From NCBI RefSeq assembly GCF_002236105.1, contig NZ_NIWU01000002.1:62001-126000 (forward strand): DNA of 64,000 bases, given 5' to 3'. This document shows positions 13,382 through 22,405 of the stretch, in pieces. The stretch comes from Pseudomonas umsongensis (GTDB taxonomy: Bacteria; Pseudomonadota; Gammaproteobacteria; Pseudomonadales; Pseudomonadaceae). The notes beneath the pieces were generated by a model. It made no database searches and was not told the DNA's origin. It was given only the letters and a program-made list of their open reading frames with translations. Made by a program: the position numbers and the translations under genes. The stretch's first letter is position 1. Each line of letters starts with the position of its first letter.

Positions 13382-13690
13382 TCACTTGAAGCGATGGACG
13401 TTCGACAGCTGCTTGTTGACGCTGAAGTTCTTGCGGTAAATCAGTGCCATCTTGCCGATGACCTGTACCAGATCCGCTTTGCCAACCTTGCACAGCTCGG
13501 CAATGGATGCCAGGCGCGATTCGCGATCGAGGATATTGAGCTTGATCTTGATCAGTTCGTGATCCGCCAATGCGCGTTCAAATTCGGCTAACACACCTTC
13601 AGTCAAACCGTTGTCAGCCACAATCAAAACCGGTTTCAGATGGTGGCCAATGGATTTGTACTGTTTCTTCTGCTCTTGAGTGAGCGGCAT
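13382..13690 (-). CDS. yhbY: CRM-domain RNA-binding protein YhbY
   Basis: 102-aa single CRS1/YhbY (CRM) domain protein, associated with assembly of the large ribosomal subunit. The family pattern LTQEQKKQYKSIGHHLKPVLIVADNG opens the protein. The core helix segment is ALADHELIKIKL, followed by a KADLVQVIGKMALIYRK C-terminus. Start ATG 13690 lies just across a palindrome from rlmE, which encodes a 23S rRNA methylase, so the divergent pair shares a ribosome-biogenesis theme. Confidence 0.95.
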   Translation of the reverse strand: MPLTQEQKKQYKSIGHHLKPVLIVADNGLTEGVLAEFERALADHELIKIKLNILDRESRLASIAELCKVGKADLVQVIGKMALIYRKNFSVNKQLSNVHRFK

Positions 13691-13715
13691 AATCTGACCC
13701 TTTCGTCTGGATTCT

Positions 13716-13736
13716 GTAAAATGGCGGCCATTTTAC
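13716..13736. promoter_or_regulatory. 21-bp perfect palindrome between yhbY and rlmE, with rlmE promoter
   Basis: GTAAAATGGC and GCCATTTTAC flank a single central base, giving exact dyad symmetry. TAAAAT in the left arm (13717-13722) can serve as -10 for rlmE with CTGACC (13694-13699) at 17 bp. It could be a shared operator or simply a symmetric divergent promoter. Confidence 0.55.
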
Positions 13737-13791
13737 CCGAGGGTTCGTGGATCCGCCCAACTAATCACGACCCTTATCATCGAGGTGCCCA

Positions 13792-14421
13792 ATGGCGCGT
13801 TCCAAGACAAGCCTTGGTTGGCTGAAAAGACATGTCAATGATCCCTATGTGAAGCAGGCGCAGAAGGATGGCTACCGCTCGCGTGCGAGTTACAAGCTTC
13901 TGGAGGTCCAGGAGAAATACAAGCTGATCCGTCCGGGCATGACCGTTGTTGACCTGGGGGCGGCGCCTGGTGGCTGGTCGCAGGTCACTAGCCGGCTGAT
14001 CGGTGGTCAGGGGCGCCTGATCGCCTCGGATATCCTGGAAATGGACAGCATTCCGGACGTGACTTTCATCCAGGGGGACTTTACCCAGGACGAAGTGCTC
14101 GCTCAGATCCTGGACGCCGTCGGTAATTCGCCGGTGGACCTTGTGATTTCCGATATGGCCCCCAATATGAGTGGTACGCCTGCCGTAGATATGCCCAAAG
14201 CCATGTTTCTTTGCGAGCTGGCGCTTGATCTGGCAGCCCGGATACTCAAGCCGGGTGGTAATTTTGTGATCAAGGTTTTTCAGGGTGAAGGGTTTGATGC
14301 TTACGTGAAGGACGCTCGTCAGAAATTCGACAAGGTCCAGATGATCAAGCCGGACTCTTCCCGAGGCAGCTCCCGCGAGCAATACATGCTGGCTTGGGGC
14401 TACCGCGGCCGGAGTGAATAA
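13792..14421 (+). CDS. rlmE: 23S rRNA 2'-O-ribose U2552 methyltransferase RlmE (FtsJ/RrmJ)
   Basis: 209-aa SAM-dependent methylase acting on the A-loop of 23S rRNA. The SAM site [12 protein letters not shown] is at 53-64. The catalytic K-D-K-E set is visible as Lys35 (SYK), Asp121 (SDMAPNMSG), Lys in [11 protein letters not shown] and a later Glu. It is a heat-shock gene beside ftsH in many gamma-proteobacteria, and ftsH follows here after 193 bp. A short CG-rich inverted repeat followed by T7 (14402-14437) overlaps the end of the gene and may be a weak terminator. Confidence 0.97.
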   Translation: MARSKTSLGWLKRHVNDPYVKQAQKDGYRSRASYKLLEVQEKYKLIRPGMTVVDLGAAPGGWSQVTSRLIGGQGRLIASDILEMDSIPDVTFIQGDFTQDEVLAQILDAVGNSPVDLVISDMAPNMSGTPAVDMPKAMFLCELALDLAARILKPGGNFVIKVFQGEGFDAYVKDARQKFDKVQMIKPDSSRGSSREQYMLAWGYRGRSE

Positions 14422-14614
14422 AGCGCGGTTTTTTTGCAGGGCAATAGGAATTTCGTATTTCGCCCTGTGGGAAATAGCGAATATTGTGTAGGAAGAGTTT
14501 CACAAAGGGTTACAGACGGCGCCTGCCAGAGTTGTAGGTAATGTAGTAAGTTAGGCCGGTGAATATCATGCGAAGCGCGCGCCAACAGCGGCGCTTGCTT
14601 CAGAGGGTAGTTAA

Positions 14615-16534
14615 TTGAACGATATGGCAAAGAATCTGATCCTGTGGTTGATCATCGCGGCTGTCCTGGTGACAGTGATGAACAACTTCTCCAGCCCTAA
14701 CGAGCCGCAGACCCTCAACTATTCCGACTTCATCCAGCAGGTCAAGGATGGCAAGGTCGAGCGCGTGGCGGTTGATGGCTACGTGATTACCGGCAAGCGC
14801 AACGATGGCGACAGCTTCAAGACCATTCGTCCGGCAATCCAGGACAACGGCCTGATCGGCGACCTGGTGGATAACCACGTCGTGGTCGAAGGCAAGCAGC
14901 CTGAACAGCAAAGCATCTGGACCCAACTCCTGGTCGCGAGCTTCCCGATCCTGGTGATCATCGCCGTGTTCATGTTCTTCATGCGCCAGATGCAGGGCGG
15001 TGCCGGTGGCAAGGGCGGGCCGATGAGCTTTGGCAAGAGCAAGGCGCGCCTGCTCTCCGAAGACCAGGTGAAAACCACCCTGGCAGACGTTGCCGGTTGC
15101 GACGAAGCCAAGGAAGAAGTCGGTGAGCTGGTCGAGTTCCTGCGTGATCCGGGCAAGTTCCAGCGCCTGGGTGGCCGCATTCCTCGTGGCGTATTGATGG
15201 TCGGTCCTCCGGGTACCGGTAAGACCTTGCTGGCCAAGGCGATTGCCGGCGAAGCCAAGGTGCCTTTCTTTACCATTTCCGGTTCCGATTTCGTCGAGAT
15301 GTTCGTCGGTGTCGGTGCAAGCCGTGTTCGCGACATGTTCGAACAGGCCAAGAAACACGCTCCATGCATCATCTTCATCGATGAAATCGACGCCGTCGGT
15401 CGCCACCGTGGTGCCGGCATGGGCGGTGGTCACGACGAACGCGAGCAGACACTCAACCAGTTGCTGGTGGAGATGGACGGCTTCGAAATGAACGATGGCA
15501 TCATCGTGATTGCCGCGACCAACCGTCCTGACGTGTTGGACCCTGCGCTGCTGCGTCCGGGCCGTTTCGACCGTCAGGTCGTGGTCGGTCTGCCGGATAT
15601 CCGTGGTCGCGAACAGATTCTCAAGGTCCACATGCGCAAGGTGCCAATGGGCGACGACGTCGCTCCGGCAGTGATCGCTCGTGGTACCCCGGGTTTCTCT
15701 GGTGCCGACCTGGCCAACCTGGTCAACGAGGCGTCGTTGTTCGCTGCCCGTGCCGGCAAGCGCATCGTCGAAATGAAAGAGTTCGAACTGGCCAAGGACA
15801 AGATCATGATGGGCGCCGAGCGCAAATCCATGGTCATGTCCGAGAAAGAAAAGCAGAACACCGCTTATCACGAAGCTGGCCACGCCATTGTGGGTCGCGT
15901 CGTGCCTGAGCATGACCCGGTTTACAAGGTCTCGATCATCCCGCGCGGTCGTGCGCTGGGCGTGACCATGTTCCTGCCGGAAGAAGATCGCTACAGCCTG
16001 TCCAAGCGTGCGCTGATCAGCCAGATCTGCTCGCTTTACGGTGGCCGTATCGCTGAAGAAATGACCCTGGGCTTCGATGGCGTCACCACCGGTGCGTCCA
16101 ACGACATCATGCGTGCCAGCCAGATTGCGCGGAACATGGTGACCAAGTGGGGGCTTTCCGAAAAACTCGGTCCGCTGATGTACGCTGAAGAGGAAGGTGA
16201 AGTGTTCCTAGGTCGCGGAGGCGGTGGCCAGAGTGCAAGTTTCTCCGGTGAGACAGCCAAGCTGATCGACTCCGAAGTGCGCAGCATCATCGACCAGTGC
16301 TACGGCACCGCCAAGCAGATCCTCACGGACAACCGTGACAAGCTCGACGCCATGGCCGATGCCCTGATGAAGTATGAAACCATCGATGCCGAGCAGATCG
16401 ACGACATCATGGCTGGACGCACACCTCGCGAGCCTCGCGACTGGTCGGGTGGCACGGGTACCTCCGGTACGCCGCCAGCGGTGCAGGGTGAGCGTCCGGA
16501 AACACCTATCGGCGGTCCCGCTGCTGACGTTTAA
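14615..16534 (+). CDS. ftsH: ATP-dependent zinc metalloprotease FtsH
   Basis: 639-aa membrane-anchored AAA protease that degrades misfolded membrane proteins and regulators such as RpoH and LpxC. Two membrane helices (about 8-24 and 105-125) flank a periplasmic domain. The AAA domain has Walker A GPPGTGKT (about 197-204), Walker [12 protein letters not shown] and the SRH. Zinc site HEAGH is at 419-423. The start is TTG at 14615, because AGAGGG (14602-14607) has ideal spacing to it; ATG 14624 is the alternative, giving 636 aa. Confidence 0.98.
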   Translation: MNDMAKNLILWLIIAAVLVTVMNNFSSPNEPQTLNYSDFIQQVKDGKVERVAVDGYVITGKRNDGDSFKTIRPAIQDNGLIGDLVDNHVVVEGKQPEQQSIWTQLLVASFPILVIIAVFMFFMRQMQGGAGGKGGPMSFGKSKARLLSEDQVKTTLADVAGCDEAKEEVGELVEFLRDPGKFQRLGGRIPRGVLMVGPPGTGKTLLAKAIAGEAKVPFFTISGSDFVEMFVGVGASRVRDMFEQAKKHAPCIIFIDEIDAVGRHRGAGMGGGHDEREQTLNQLLVEMDGFEMNDGIIVIAATNRPDVLDPALLRPGRFDRQVVVGLPDIRGREQILKVHMRKVPMGDDVAPAVIARGTPGFSGADLANLVNEASLFAARAGKRIVEMKEFELAKDKIMMGAERKSMVMSEKEKQNTAYHEAGHAIVGRVVPEHDPVYKVSIIPRGRALGVTMFLPEEDRYSLSKRALISQICSLYGGRIAEEMTLGFDGVTTGASNDIMRASQIARNMVTKWGLSEKLGPLMYAEEEGEVFLGRGGGGQSASFSGETAKLIDSEVRSIIDQCYGTAKQILTDNRDKLDAMADALMKYETIDAEQIDDIMAGRTPREPRDWSGGTGTSGTPPAVQGERPETPIGGPAADV

Positions 16535-16542
16535 GGTTTGAA

Positions 16543-17394
16543 ATGACTTTTGTTCAGTCCTCGACCCGGTTGCCTTGCGGCAACCGGGTTCTTGATTTGT
16601 CCCAGACGCATGTCATGGGCATTCTCAATGTCACTCCCGATTCTTTCTCCGATGGTGGCAAATTCAGCCAGCTCGATGCGGCGTTGCGCCATGCGCAAGC
16701 CATGGTTGCGGCTGGCGCCACCTTGATCGATGTTGGCGGCGAGTCTACTCGGCCAGGCGCGAGGGCGGTTTCACCGCTCGAAGAGCTTGAGCGCGTGGCA
16801 CCAATCGTTGAAATGATTCACCGTGAACTGGATGTGATCATCTCGGTCGATACCTCCACGCCCGCGGTCATGCGCGAATCGGCGCGGCTGGGTGCCGGCC
16901 TGATCAATGACGTGCGTTCCTTGCGCCGCGAGGGTGCCCTGGATGCGGCGGCGGCGACCGGCTTGCCCGTTTGCCTGATGCATATGCTCGGTGAGCCGGG
17001 TGACATGCAGGACAACCCGCACTACCAGGACGTCACCCAAGAGGTGGGCGAGTTTCTAGCCGAGCGCATGGCTCAATGTGCGACGGTGGGGATTCCAGCT
17101 GAGCGGATCATTCTTGATCCGGGTTTTGGGTTCGCAAAAAATCTGCAGCACAATCTAAGCTTGTTCAAGCATATGGAAGCCTTGCATGCCTTGGGGCGCC
17201 CGTTGTTGGTTGGGGTGTCGCGAAAGAGCATGATCGGTCAAGCGTTGAGTCGCCCTGTCGGTGAGCGCCTGTATGGCGGTCTTGCCCTGGCGGCGCTGGC
17301 AACGCACAAGGGCGCGCGTATATTGCGTGTCCATGACGTAGCTGAAACAGTTGATGTGGTGAAAATGATCACCGCAGTGGAATCAGCCGAATAA
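16543..17394 (+). CDS. folP: Dihydropteroate synthase FolP
   Basis: 283-aa TIM-barrel enzyme joining p-aminobenzoate to the pterin pyrophosphate in folate synthesis; target of sulfonamides. Both family signatures are present: [15 protein letters not shown] (near 26-40) and the pterin-binding [13 protein letters not shown], and SRKSMIG lies near the end. It starts 8 nt after the ftsH stop and glmM follows at 16 nt, so ftsH-folP-glmM is one unit. Confidence 0.98.
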   Translation: MTFVQSSTRLPCGNRVLDLSQTHVMGILNVTPDSFSDGGKFSQLDAALRHAQAMVAAGATLIDVGGESTRPGARAVSPLEELERVAPIVEMIHRELDVIISVDTSTPAVMRESARLGAGLINDVRSLRREGALDAAAATGLPVCLMHMLGEPGDMQDNPHYQDVTQEVGEFLAERMAQCATVGIPAERIILDPGFGFAKNLQHNLSLFKHMEALHALGRPLLVGVSRKSMIGQALSRPVGERLYGGLALAALATHKGARILRVHDVAETVDVVKMITAVESAE

Positions 17395-17410
17395 GAATTA
17401 TGGAGTAGTT

Positions 17411-18748
17411 ATGACAAAGAAATATTTTGGCACCGACGGCATTCGCGGTCGGGTCGGTGTTTATCCGATCACTCCTGACTTCATGCTCAAGCTGGGCTGG
17501 GCTGCCGGCATGGCGTTCCGCAAGATGGGTGCGTGCAAGGTGCTGGTGGGCAAGGACACGCGGATTTCCGGTTACATGTTCGAATCGGCGCTCGAGGCCG
17601 GGCTGACATCGGCGGGTGCCGACGTGATGCTCCTGGGCCCGATGCCGACACCGGCCATCGCCTACCTGACGCGTACCTTTCATGCCGAAGCCGGCATCGT
17701 GATCAGTGCTTCGCACAATCCCCATGACGACAATGGCATCAAGTTTTTCTCCGGGAAGGGCACCAAGCTTCCCGATGAGATCGAGCACATGATCGAAGAG
17801 TTGCTCGACACCCCGATGACCGTGGTTGAGTCGAGCAAGATCGGCAAGGTCTCGCGAATCAACGATGCCTCTGGCCGCTATATAGAATTCTGCAAGAGCA
17901 GCGTGCCAACCGGCACCAGCTTCTCCGGTCTGAAAATCGTCATCGATTGCGCCCACGGTGCGACGTACAAGGTGGCGCCAAGCGTATTTCGCGAGCTAGG
18001 TGCCGAGGTCGTGGTTCTGTCCGCGCACCCCAATGGCCTGAACATCAACGACAACTGCGGTTCAACCCACATGGGCCAATTGCAGGCTGCCGTCTTGGCC
18101 GAGCATGCCGACCTGGGTATCGCATTTGATGGTGACGGCGATCGGGTGTTGATGGTTGATCACACCGGTGCCATCGTCGATGGCGACGAGCTGCTGTTTA
18201 TCATCGCTCGCGATCTGCATGAACAGGACAAGCTGCAAGGCGGCGTAGTCGGTACGTTGATGAGTAACCTGGGGCTGGAGCTCGCCCTCGCGGACCTGGC
18301 GATTCCCTTTGTGCGCGCCAACGTCGGTGACCGTTATGTGATCGCGGACCTGCTGGAGCGTAACTGGCTGATCGGTGGCGAGAACTCGGGGCATATCGTG
18401 TGCTTCCATCACACCACGACCGGTGATGCGATCATTGCCGCGTTGCAGGTGTTGATGGCGTTGAAGACTCGTTCGCAAGGGTTGGCAGAGGCTCGTCAGG
18501 CGTTACGCAAGTGCCCTCAGGTATTGATCAATGTGCGTTTCGGTGGCGGTGCAAACCCGCTCGAGCATGCGTCGGTCAAGGAAGCCAGCGAGCGTGTCAC
18601 CCAGGCCATGGCGGGTCGCGGGCGCGTGTTGTTGCGCAAGTCCGGGACCGAGCCGCTGGTGCGTGTGATGGTCGAAGGCGAAGACGAAACCCTGGTTCGC
18701 GGCTATGCCGAAGAGCTGGCAAAACTGGTTACTGAAGTTTCTGCCTGA
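17411..18748 (+). CDS. glmM: Phosphoglucosamine mutase GlmM
   Basis: 445-aa enzyme converting glucosamine-6-P to glucosamine-1-P for UDP-GlcNAc, peptidoglycan and LPS synthesis. The phosphoserine is Ser101 in [11 protein letters not shown]. The metal loop DGDGDR lies near residue 240, and a C-terminal phosphate-binding [12 protein letters not shown] motif is present. The start follows GGAG. The ftsH-folP-glmM order is widely conserved. Confidence 0.98.
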   Translation: MTKKYFGTDGIRGRVGVYPITPDFMLKLGWAAGMAFRKMGACKVLVGKDTRISGYMFESALEAGLTSAGADVMLLGPMPTPAIAYLTRTFHAEAGIVISASHNPHDDNGIKFFSGKGTKLPDEIEHMIEELLDTPMTVVESSKIGKVSRINDASGRYIEFCKSSVPTGTSFSGLKIVIDCAHGATYKVAPSVFRELGAEVVVLSAHPNGLNINDNCGSTHMGQLQAAVLAEHADLGIAFDGDGDRVLMVDHTGAIVDGDELLFIIARDLHEQDKLQGGVVGTLMSNLGLELALADLAIPFVRANVGDRYVIADLLERNWLIGGENSGHIVCFHHTTTGDAIIAALQVLMALKTRSQGLAEARQALRKCPQVLINVRFGGGANPLEHASVKEASERVTQAMAGRGRVLLRKSGTEPLVRVMVEGEDETLVRGYAEELAKLVTEVSA

Positions 18749-18814
18749 ATTCGGCTTGCCAGCCTCGATTGTGTTGGGTAACATCTGCGCCCACTTTGAC
18801 CGACGAGGTACAGC

Positions 18815-19570
18815 ATGCGTCGCCCTATGGTAGCTGGTAACTGGAAGATGCACGGTACCCGCGCCAGCGTCGCTGAGCTGATCAACGGCCTACGTGACTT
18901 GGCCTTGCCGAGCGGTGTTGAAGTAGCGGTATTCCCGCCTTTGTTGCATATCAGCCAAGTGGTTGATGGCTTGAAAGGAAAGTCGATTTCGGTCGGTGCG
19001 CAGAATTCTGCGGTGGAATCCGGACAAGGTGCGCTGACCGGTGAGGTCTCGCCTAGTCAGTTGGTGGATGCAGGTTGTTCCCTGGTTCTTGTCGGGCATT
19101 CCGAGCGCCGCCAGTTAATGGGTGAGCAGGACGGAGTGCTGATTCGCAAGTTCGCAGCGGCACAGGCAAGTGGCCTGGTTCCGGTGTTGTGCATAGGGGA
19201 AACCCTTGAGCAGCGTGAAGCCGGGAAGACCCTTGAGGTTGTCTCGCAGCAATTGGGCAGCATCATCGATGAGTTGGGTGTCGGTGCGTTTGCAAAGGCA
19301 GTAATTGCTTACGAGCCGGTCTGGGCCATTGGCACCGGGCTGACTGCTTCGCCGCAACAGGCGCAGGATGTGCACGCAGCCATTCGCGCGCAGTTGGCGG
19401 CAGAGAATTCTGAAGTCGCACAAGGTGTGCGGCTTCTATACGGCGGCAGCGTGAAGGCGGCCAATGCGGTCGAACTGTTCGGCATGCCGGATATCGATGG
19501 GGGCCTCATTGGTGGGGCTTCCCTGAATGCAGATGAGTTCGGTGCGATTATTCGCGCCGCGGGAAACTGA
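18815..19570 (+). CDS. tpiA: Triosephosphate isomerase TpiA
   Basis: 251-aa TIM barrel interconverting dihydroxyacetone phosphate and glyceraldehyde-3-P. Catalytic residues are visible: Lys11 in GNWKMHG, His95 in VGHSERR and Glu167 in [11 protein letters not shown]. The phosphate-binding YGGSVK is near the end. It is followed after 4 nt by secG. Confidence 0.98.
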   Translation: MRRPMVAGNWKMHGTRASVAELINGLRDLALPSGVEVAVFPPLLHISQVVDGLKGKSISVGAQNSAVESGQGALTGEVSPSQLVDAGCSLVLVGHSERRQLMGEQDGVLIRKFAAAQASGLVPVLCIGETLEQREAGKTLEVVSQQLGSIIDELGVGAFAKAVIAYEPVWAIGTGLTASPQQAQDVHAAIRAQLAAENSEVAQGVRLLYGGSVKAANAVELFGMPDIDGGLIGGASLNADEFGAIIRAAGN

Positions 19571-19574
19571 AAAA

Positions 19575-19958
19575 ATGCTGGAAACAGTCGTAGTCGTTTT
19601 TCATCTGCTGGGTGCATTGGGCGTAGTAGCTCTGGTTTTGCTGCAGCAGGGTAAAGGTGCGGACGCTGGCGCGTCTTTCGGAGCAGGTGCTTCAAATACT
19701 GTGTTCGGAAGCCAAGGTTCCTCTACCTTTCTTAGTAAGTTTACTGCTATACTTGCCGCAGGTTTCTTCATAACCAGCTTAGGGTTAGGTTACTTTGCTA
19801 AAGAGAAAGCTCACCAGCTGACTCAAGTAGGTCTCCCAAATCCAGCAGTGTTGGAAGTACCAAAGCAACAACCGGCTTCTGATGATGTCCCGGTGCTTCA
19901 AGAGCAAAAGTCGGCTACTCCAGCGACTGACGTGCCTCCAGCTCAAGAGCAGAAGTAA
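19575..19958 (+). CDS. secG: Preprotein translocase subunit SecG
   Basis: 127-aa SecYEG accessory subunit. Two membrane helices (about 2-22 and 54-75) flank the conserved cytoplasmic loop [30 protein letters not shown]. The C-terminal tail is rich in Pro, Gln and Ala and variable among species. I use ATG 19575, the family start, rather than the upstream in-frame ATG at 19527 inside tpiA. tRNA-Leu follows 22 bp after the stop. Confidence 0.97.
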   Translation: MLETVVVVFHLLGALGVVALVLLQQGKGADAGASFGAGASNTVFGSQGSSTFLSKFTAILAAGFFITSLGLGYFAKEKAHQLTQVGLPNPAVLEVPKQQPASDDVPVLQEQKSATPATDVPPAQEQK

Positions 19959-19980
19959 GAAGGGTTTCAAACGTAGTATT

Positions 19981-20066
19981 GCCGAGGTGGTGGAATTGGT
20001 AGACACGCAACCTTGAGGTGGTTGTGCCCATAGGGTGTAGGGGTTCGAGTCCCCTTCTCGGTACCA
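19981..20066 (+). tRNA. tRNA-Leu (GAG)
   Basis: 86 nt including the encoded CCA. The acceptor 5' strand is GCCGAGG. The anticodon stem CAACC/GGTTG encloses loop TTGAGGT, so the anticodon is GAG. It has the long variable arm of a class II tRNA (TGCCCATAGGGTGTA), and the T-loop is TTCGAGT. Near identical to the E. coli leuU-type tRNA. Confidence 0.97.
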
Positions 20067-20078
20067 ATTAGTCAGGAG

Positions 20079-20102
20079 AGCCCGCTGTTGCGGGCTTTCT
20101 TG
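20079..20102 (+). terminator. Terminator after tRNA-Leu
   Basis: AGCCCGC (20079-20085) and GCGGGCT (20090-20096) with a TGTT loop, then TTCTT. It ends transcription from the secG/tRNA-Leu side before the tRNA-fMet promoter. Confidence 0.75.
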
Positions 20103-20118
20103 CAGGTGGAAGGTTACA

Positions 20119-20147
20119 TTGACCCTGTCGGGGATCGGTCGTATACT
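20119..20147 (+). promoter_or_regulatory. Strong sigma-70 promoter of tRNA-fMet
   Basis: TTGACC (20119-20124), a 17-bp spacer and TATACT (20142-20147), followed by a GC-rich stretch before the mature tRNA at 20164. Five of six matches in each hexamer with optimal spacing and a GC-rich discriminator is typical of stringently controlled stable-RNA promoters. Confidence 0.85.
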
Positions 20148-20163
20148 TCCGCCCCAGCTTTGT

Positions 20164-20240
<77 letters not shown>

Positions 20241-20248
20241 GTTTAAGG

Positions 20249-20271
20249 AGCCCCTTTTAAGGGGCTTTTTG
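20249..20271 (+). terminator. Terminator after tRNA-fMet
   Basis: AGCCCCTT (20249-20256) and AAGGGGCT (20259-20266) with a 2-nt loop in the drawn pairing, followed by T5. Confidence 0.8.
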
Positions 20272-20287
20272 TTAGCTGGACACTTCC

Positions 20288-20309
20288 AACGCCGCTGTTC
20301 GACGGCGTT
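20288..20309 (+). promoter_or_regulatory. Middle hairpin between tRNA-fMet and rimP
   Basis: AACGCCG (20288-20294) and CGGCGTT (20303-20309) pair exactly around an 8-nt loop. No T-tract longer than three follows. It is the second of three consecutive hairpins before rimP. Confidence 0.5.
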
Positions 20310-20315
20310 TCAAGG

Positions 20316-20340
20316 ATGGGCGCTTCGCCCATTTTTTTAT
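20316..20340 (+). terminator. Terminator/attenuator before rimP
   Basis: ATGGGCG (20316-20322) and CGCCCAT (20326-20332) with a CTT loop, then an uninterrupted T-run. It lies 39 nt before the rimP start, so it acts either on residual tRNA read-through or as an attenuator of the rimP-nusA-infB operon, where NusA autoregulation would be a natural effector. Confidence 0.7.
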
Positions 20341-20378
20341 TTTGCATAGCATGCACATACATGCACGAGGGGGTTCAG

Positions 20379-20837
20379 GTGTCGAGCAAGCTAGAAGAGT
20401 TGCAGGCCTTGCTGGCCCCGGTGGTCGTGGCCCTAGGCTATGAATGCTGGGGTATCGAGTTTTCGGCTCAGGGTCGTCACTCGATGTTGCGCGTTTATAT
20501 TGATAAAGAGGGCGGTGTGCTGGTGGACGATTGTGCCATCGTCAGCCGTCAGATCAGCGGTGTGCTGGATGTTGAAGATCCAATCTCCGTTGAATACACC
20601 CTCGAAGTTTCCTCGCCAGGCATGGAACGCCCGCTGTTCACTCTTGAGCAGTTTGCAAAATTTGCCGGTGAACAAGTGAAGATCAAGCTGCGCTCGCCTT
20701 TTGAAGGACGACGCAACTTTCAGGGCCTTCTGCGCGGTGTAGAAGAGCAGGACGTCGTGGTGCAGGTAGAAGACCATGAGTTCCTGTTGCCGATCGATAT
20801 GATCGACAAGGCCAACATTATTCCCAGTTTTGACTGA
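20379..20837 (+). CDS. rimP: Ribosome maturation factor RimP
   Basis: 152-aa factor for 30S maturation. The N-terminal alpha/beta domain contains [11 protein letters not shown]; the centre has [15 protein letters not shown], the family hallmark; the C-terminal SH3-like domain ends with [14 protein letters not shown]. Start is GTG 20379 with GAGGGGG about 6 nt upstream. An upstream ATG at 20316 lies inside the terminator hairpin and is rejected. First gene of the nusA-infB operon. Confidence 0.95.
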   Translation: MSSKLEELQALLAPVVVALGYECWGIEFSAQGRHSMLRVYIDKEGGVLVDDCAIVSRQISGVLDVEDPISVEYTLEVSSPGMERPLFTLEQFAKFAGEQVKIKLRSPFEGRRNFQGLLRGVEEQDVVVQVEDHEFLLPIDMIDKANIIPSFD

Positions 20838-20896
20838 GGCGTGCCAGATACTGCGGATCCCGCGGATCCAATGGCTTGCGAAAGGCGAGGCGTACG

Positions 20897-22378
20897 ATGA
20901 GCAAAGAAGTACTGCTGGTTGTTGAGTCGGTATCCAATGAAAAGGGCGTACCGGCTAACGTAATTTTTGAAGCGCTGGAGCTCGCTCTGGCCACGGCTAC
21001 CAAAAAGCGTTTCGAGGACGAAGTCGATCTGCGTGTGGAAATCAACCGCCACACCGGTGCGTACGAGACTTTCCGTCGCTGGACGGTCGTCGAAGAAGAC
21101 GATCTTGACGATCCGGCCATCGAAACCTGGCCAAGCAAGGTTGCCGAGACGCATCCTGGCGCCAAGGTCGGTGACGTTGTCGAAGAGAAGATCGAGTCCA
21201 TCGAATTCGGCCGTATCGCTGCACAGACTGCCAAGCAAGTCATCGTGCAGAAGGTTCGCGAAGCCGAGCGCGCCCAGGTTGTCGACGCTTACCGCGAACG
21301 CCTGGGTGAAATCATCTCCGGCACCGTGAAAAAAGTTACCCGCGACAACGTGATCGTTGATCTGGGCAACAACGCCGAAGCGTTGCTGGCCCGTGAGGAC
21401 ATCATTTCTCGCGAAACTTTCCGGGTTGGCGTGCGCTTGCGTGCGCTGCTCAAGGAAATCCGCACCGAGAACCGCGGCCCGCAGTTGATCCTGTCGCGTA
21501 CCGCGCCGGAAATGCTGATCGAGTTGTTCCGCATCGAAGTGCCGGAAATTGCTGAAGGGCTGATCGAAGTAATGGCTGCGTCCCGTGATCCGGGTTCGCG
21601 CGCCAAGATCGCCGTTCGCTCCAAGGACAAACGCATCGACCCGCAGGGCGCTTGCATCGGTATGCGCGGTTCGCGCGTCCAGGCAGTGTCGGGCGAGTTG
21701 GGCGGTGAGCGTGTGGACATCGTCCTGTGGGACGACAACCCGGCTCAGTTCGTGATCAACGCCATGTCCCCGGCTGAGGTTGCGGCAATTATCGTTGACG
21801 AAGATGCCCATGCAATGGACATCGCCGTCGGCGCAGACAATCTGGCTCAGGCCATCGGTCGTGGTGGTCAGAACGTGCGTCTGGCCAGCCAGTTGACTGG
21901 CTGGACCCTGAACGTGATGACCGAATCGGACATCCAGGCTAAGCAGCAAGCAGAAACCGGCGACATCCTGCGCAACTTCATCGACGAGCTGGAAGTCGAC
22001 GAAGATCTGGCACAGGTGCTGGTCGATGAAGGCTTTACCAGCCTGGAAGAGATTGCCTACGTACCGCTGGAAGAAATGCTCAACATCGACGGCTTTGACG
22101 AAGACACCGTCAACGAGCTTCGCGCTCGTGCCAAGGATCGTTTGTTGACCAAAGCCATCGCTACTGAGGAAAAGCTGGCAGACGCCCATCCGGCCGAAGA
22201 CCTGCTCTCGCTTGAGGGTATGGACAAGGATTTGGCGATGGAACTGGCGGTGCGCGGCGTAATTACCCGCGAAGACCTGGCCGAGCAGTCTATTGACGAC
22301 CTGCTCGACATCGACGGCATTGACGATGATCGTGCCGGCAAGTTGATCATGGCCGCCCGAGCCCACTGGTTCGAGTAA
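20897..22378 (+). CDS. nusA: Transcription termination/antitermination factor NusA
   Basis: 493-aa RNA-polymerase-binding factor. Domains in order: N-terminal polymerase-binding domain (1-125), S1 domain (about 130-200), two KH domains (about 205-345, with GSRVQAV and [10 protein letters not shown] loops), then two acidic C-terminal repeats (about 365-493, [10 protein letters not shown] type). ATG 20897 ([12 protein letters not shown]) is the family start. infB follows at 27 nt. Confidence 0.98.
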   Translation: MSKEVLLVVESVSNEKGVPANVIFEALELALATATKKRFEDEVDLRVEINRHTGAYETFRRWTVVEEDDLDDPAIETWPSKVAETHPGAKVGDVVEEKIESIEFGRIAAQTAKQVIVQKVREAERAQVVDAYRERLGEIISGTVKKVTRDNVIVDLGNNAEALLAREDIISRETFRVGVRLRALLKEIRTENRGPQLILSRTAPEMLIELFRIEVPEIAEGLIEVMAASRDPGSRAKIAVRSKDKRIDPQGACIGMRGSRVQAVSGELGGERVDIVLWDDNPAQFVINAMSPAEVAAIIVDEDAHAMDIAVGADNLAQAIGRGGQNVRLASQLTGWTLNVMTESDIQAKQQAETGDILRNFIDELEVDEDLAQVLVDEGFTSLEEIAYVPLEEMLNIDGFDEDTVNELRARAKDRLLTKAIATEEKLADAHPAEDLLSLEGMDKDLAMELAVRGVITREDLAEQSIDDLLDIDGIDDDRAGKLIMAARAHWFE

Positions 22379-22405
22379 TTAGGCGCGGCCTGAGGAGAGA
22401 AATGC

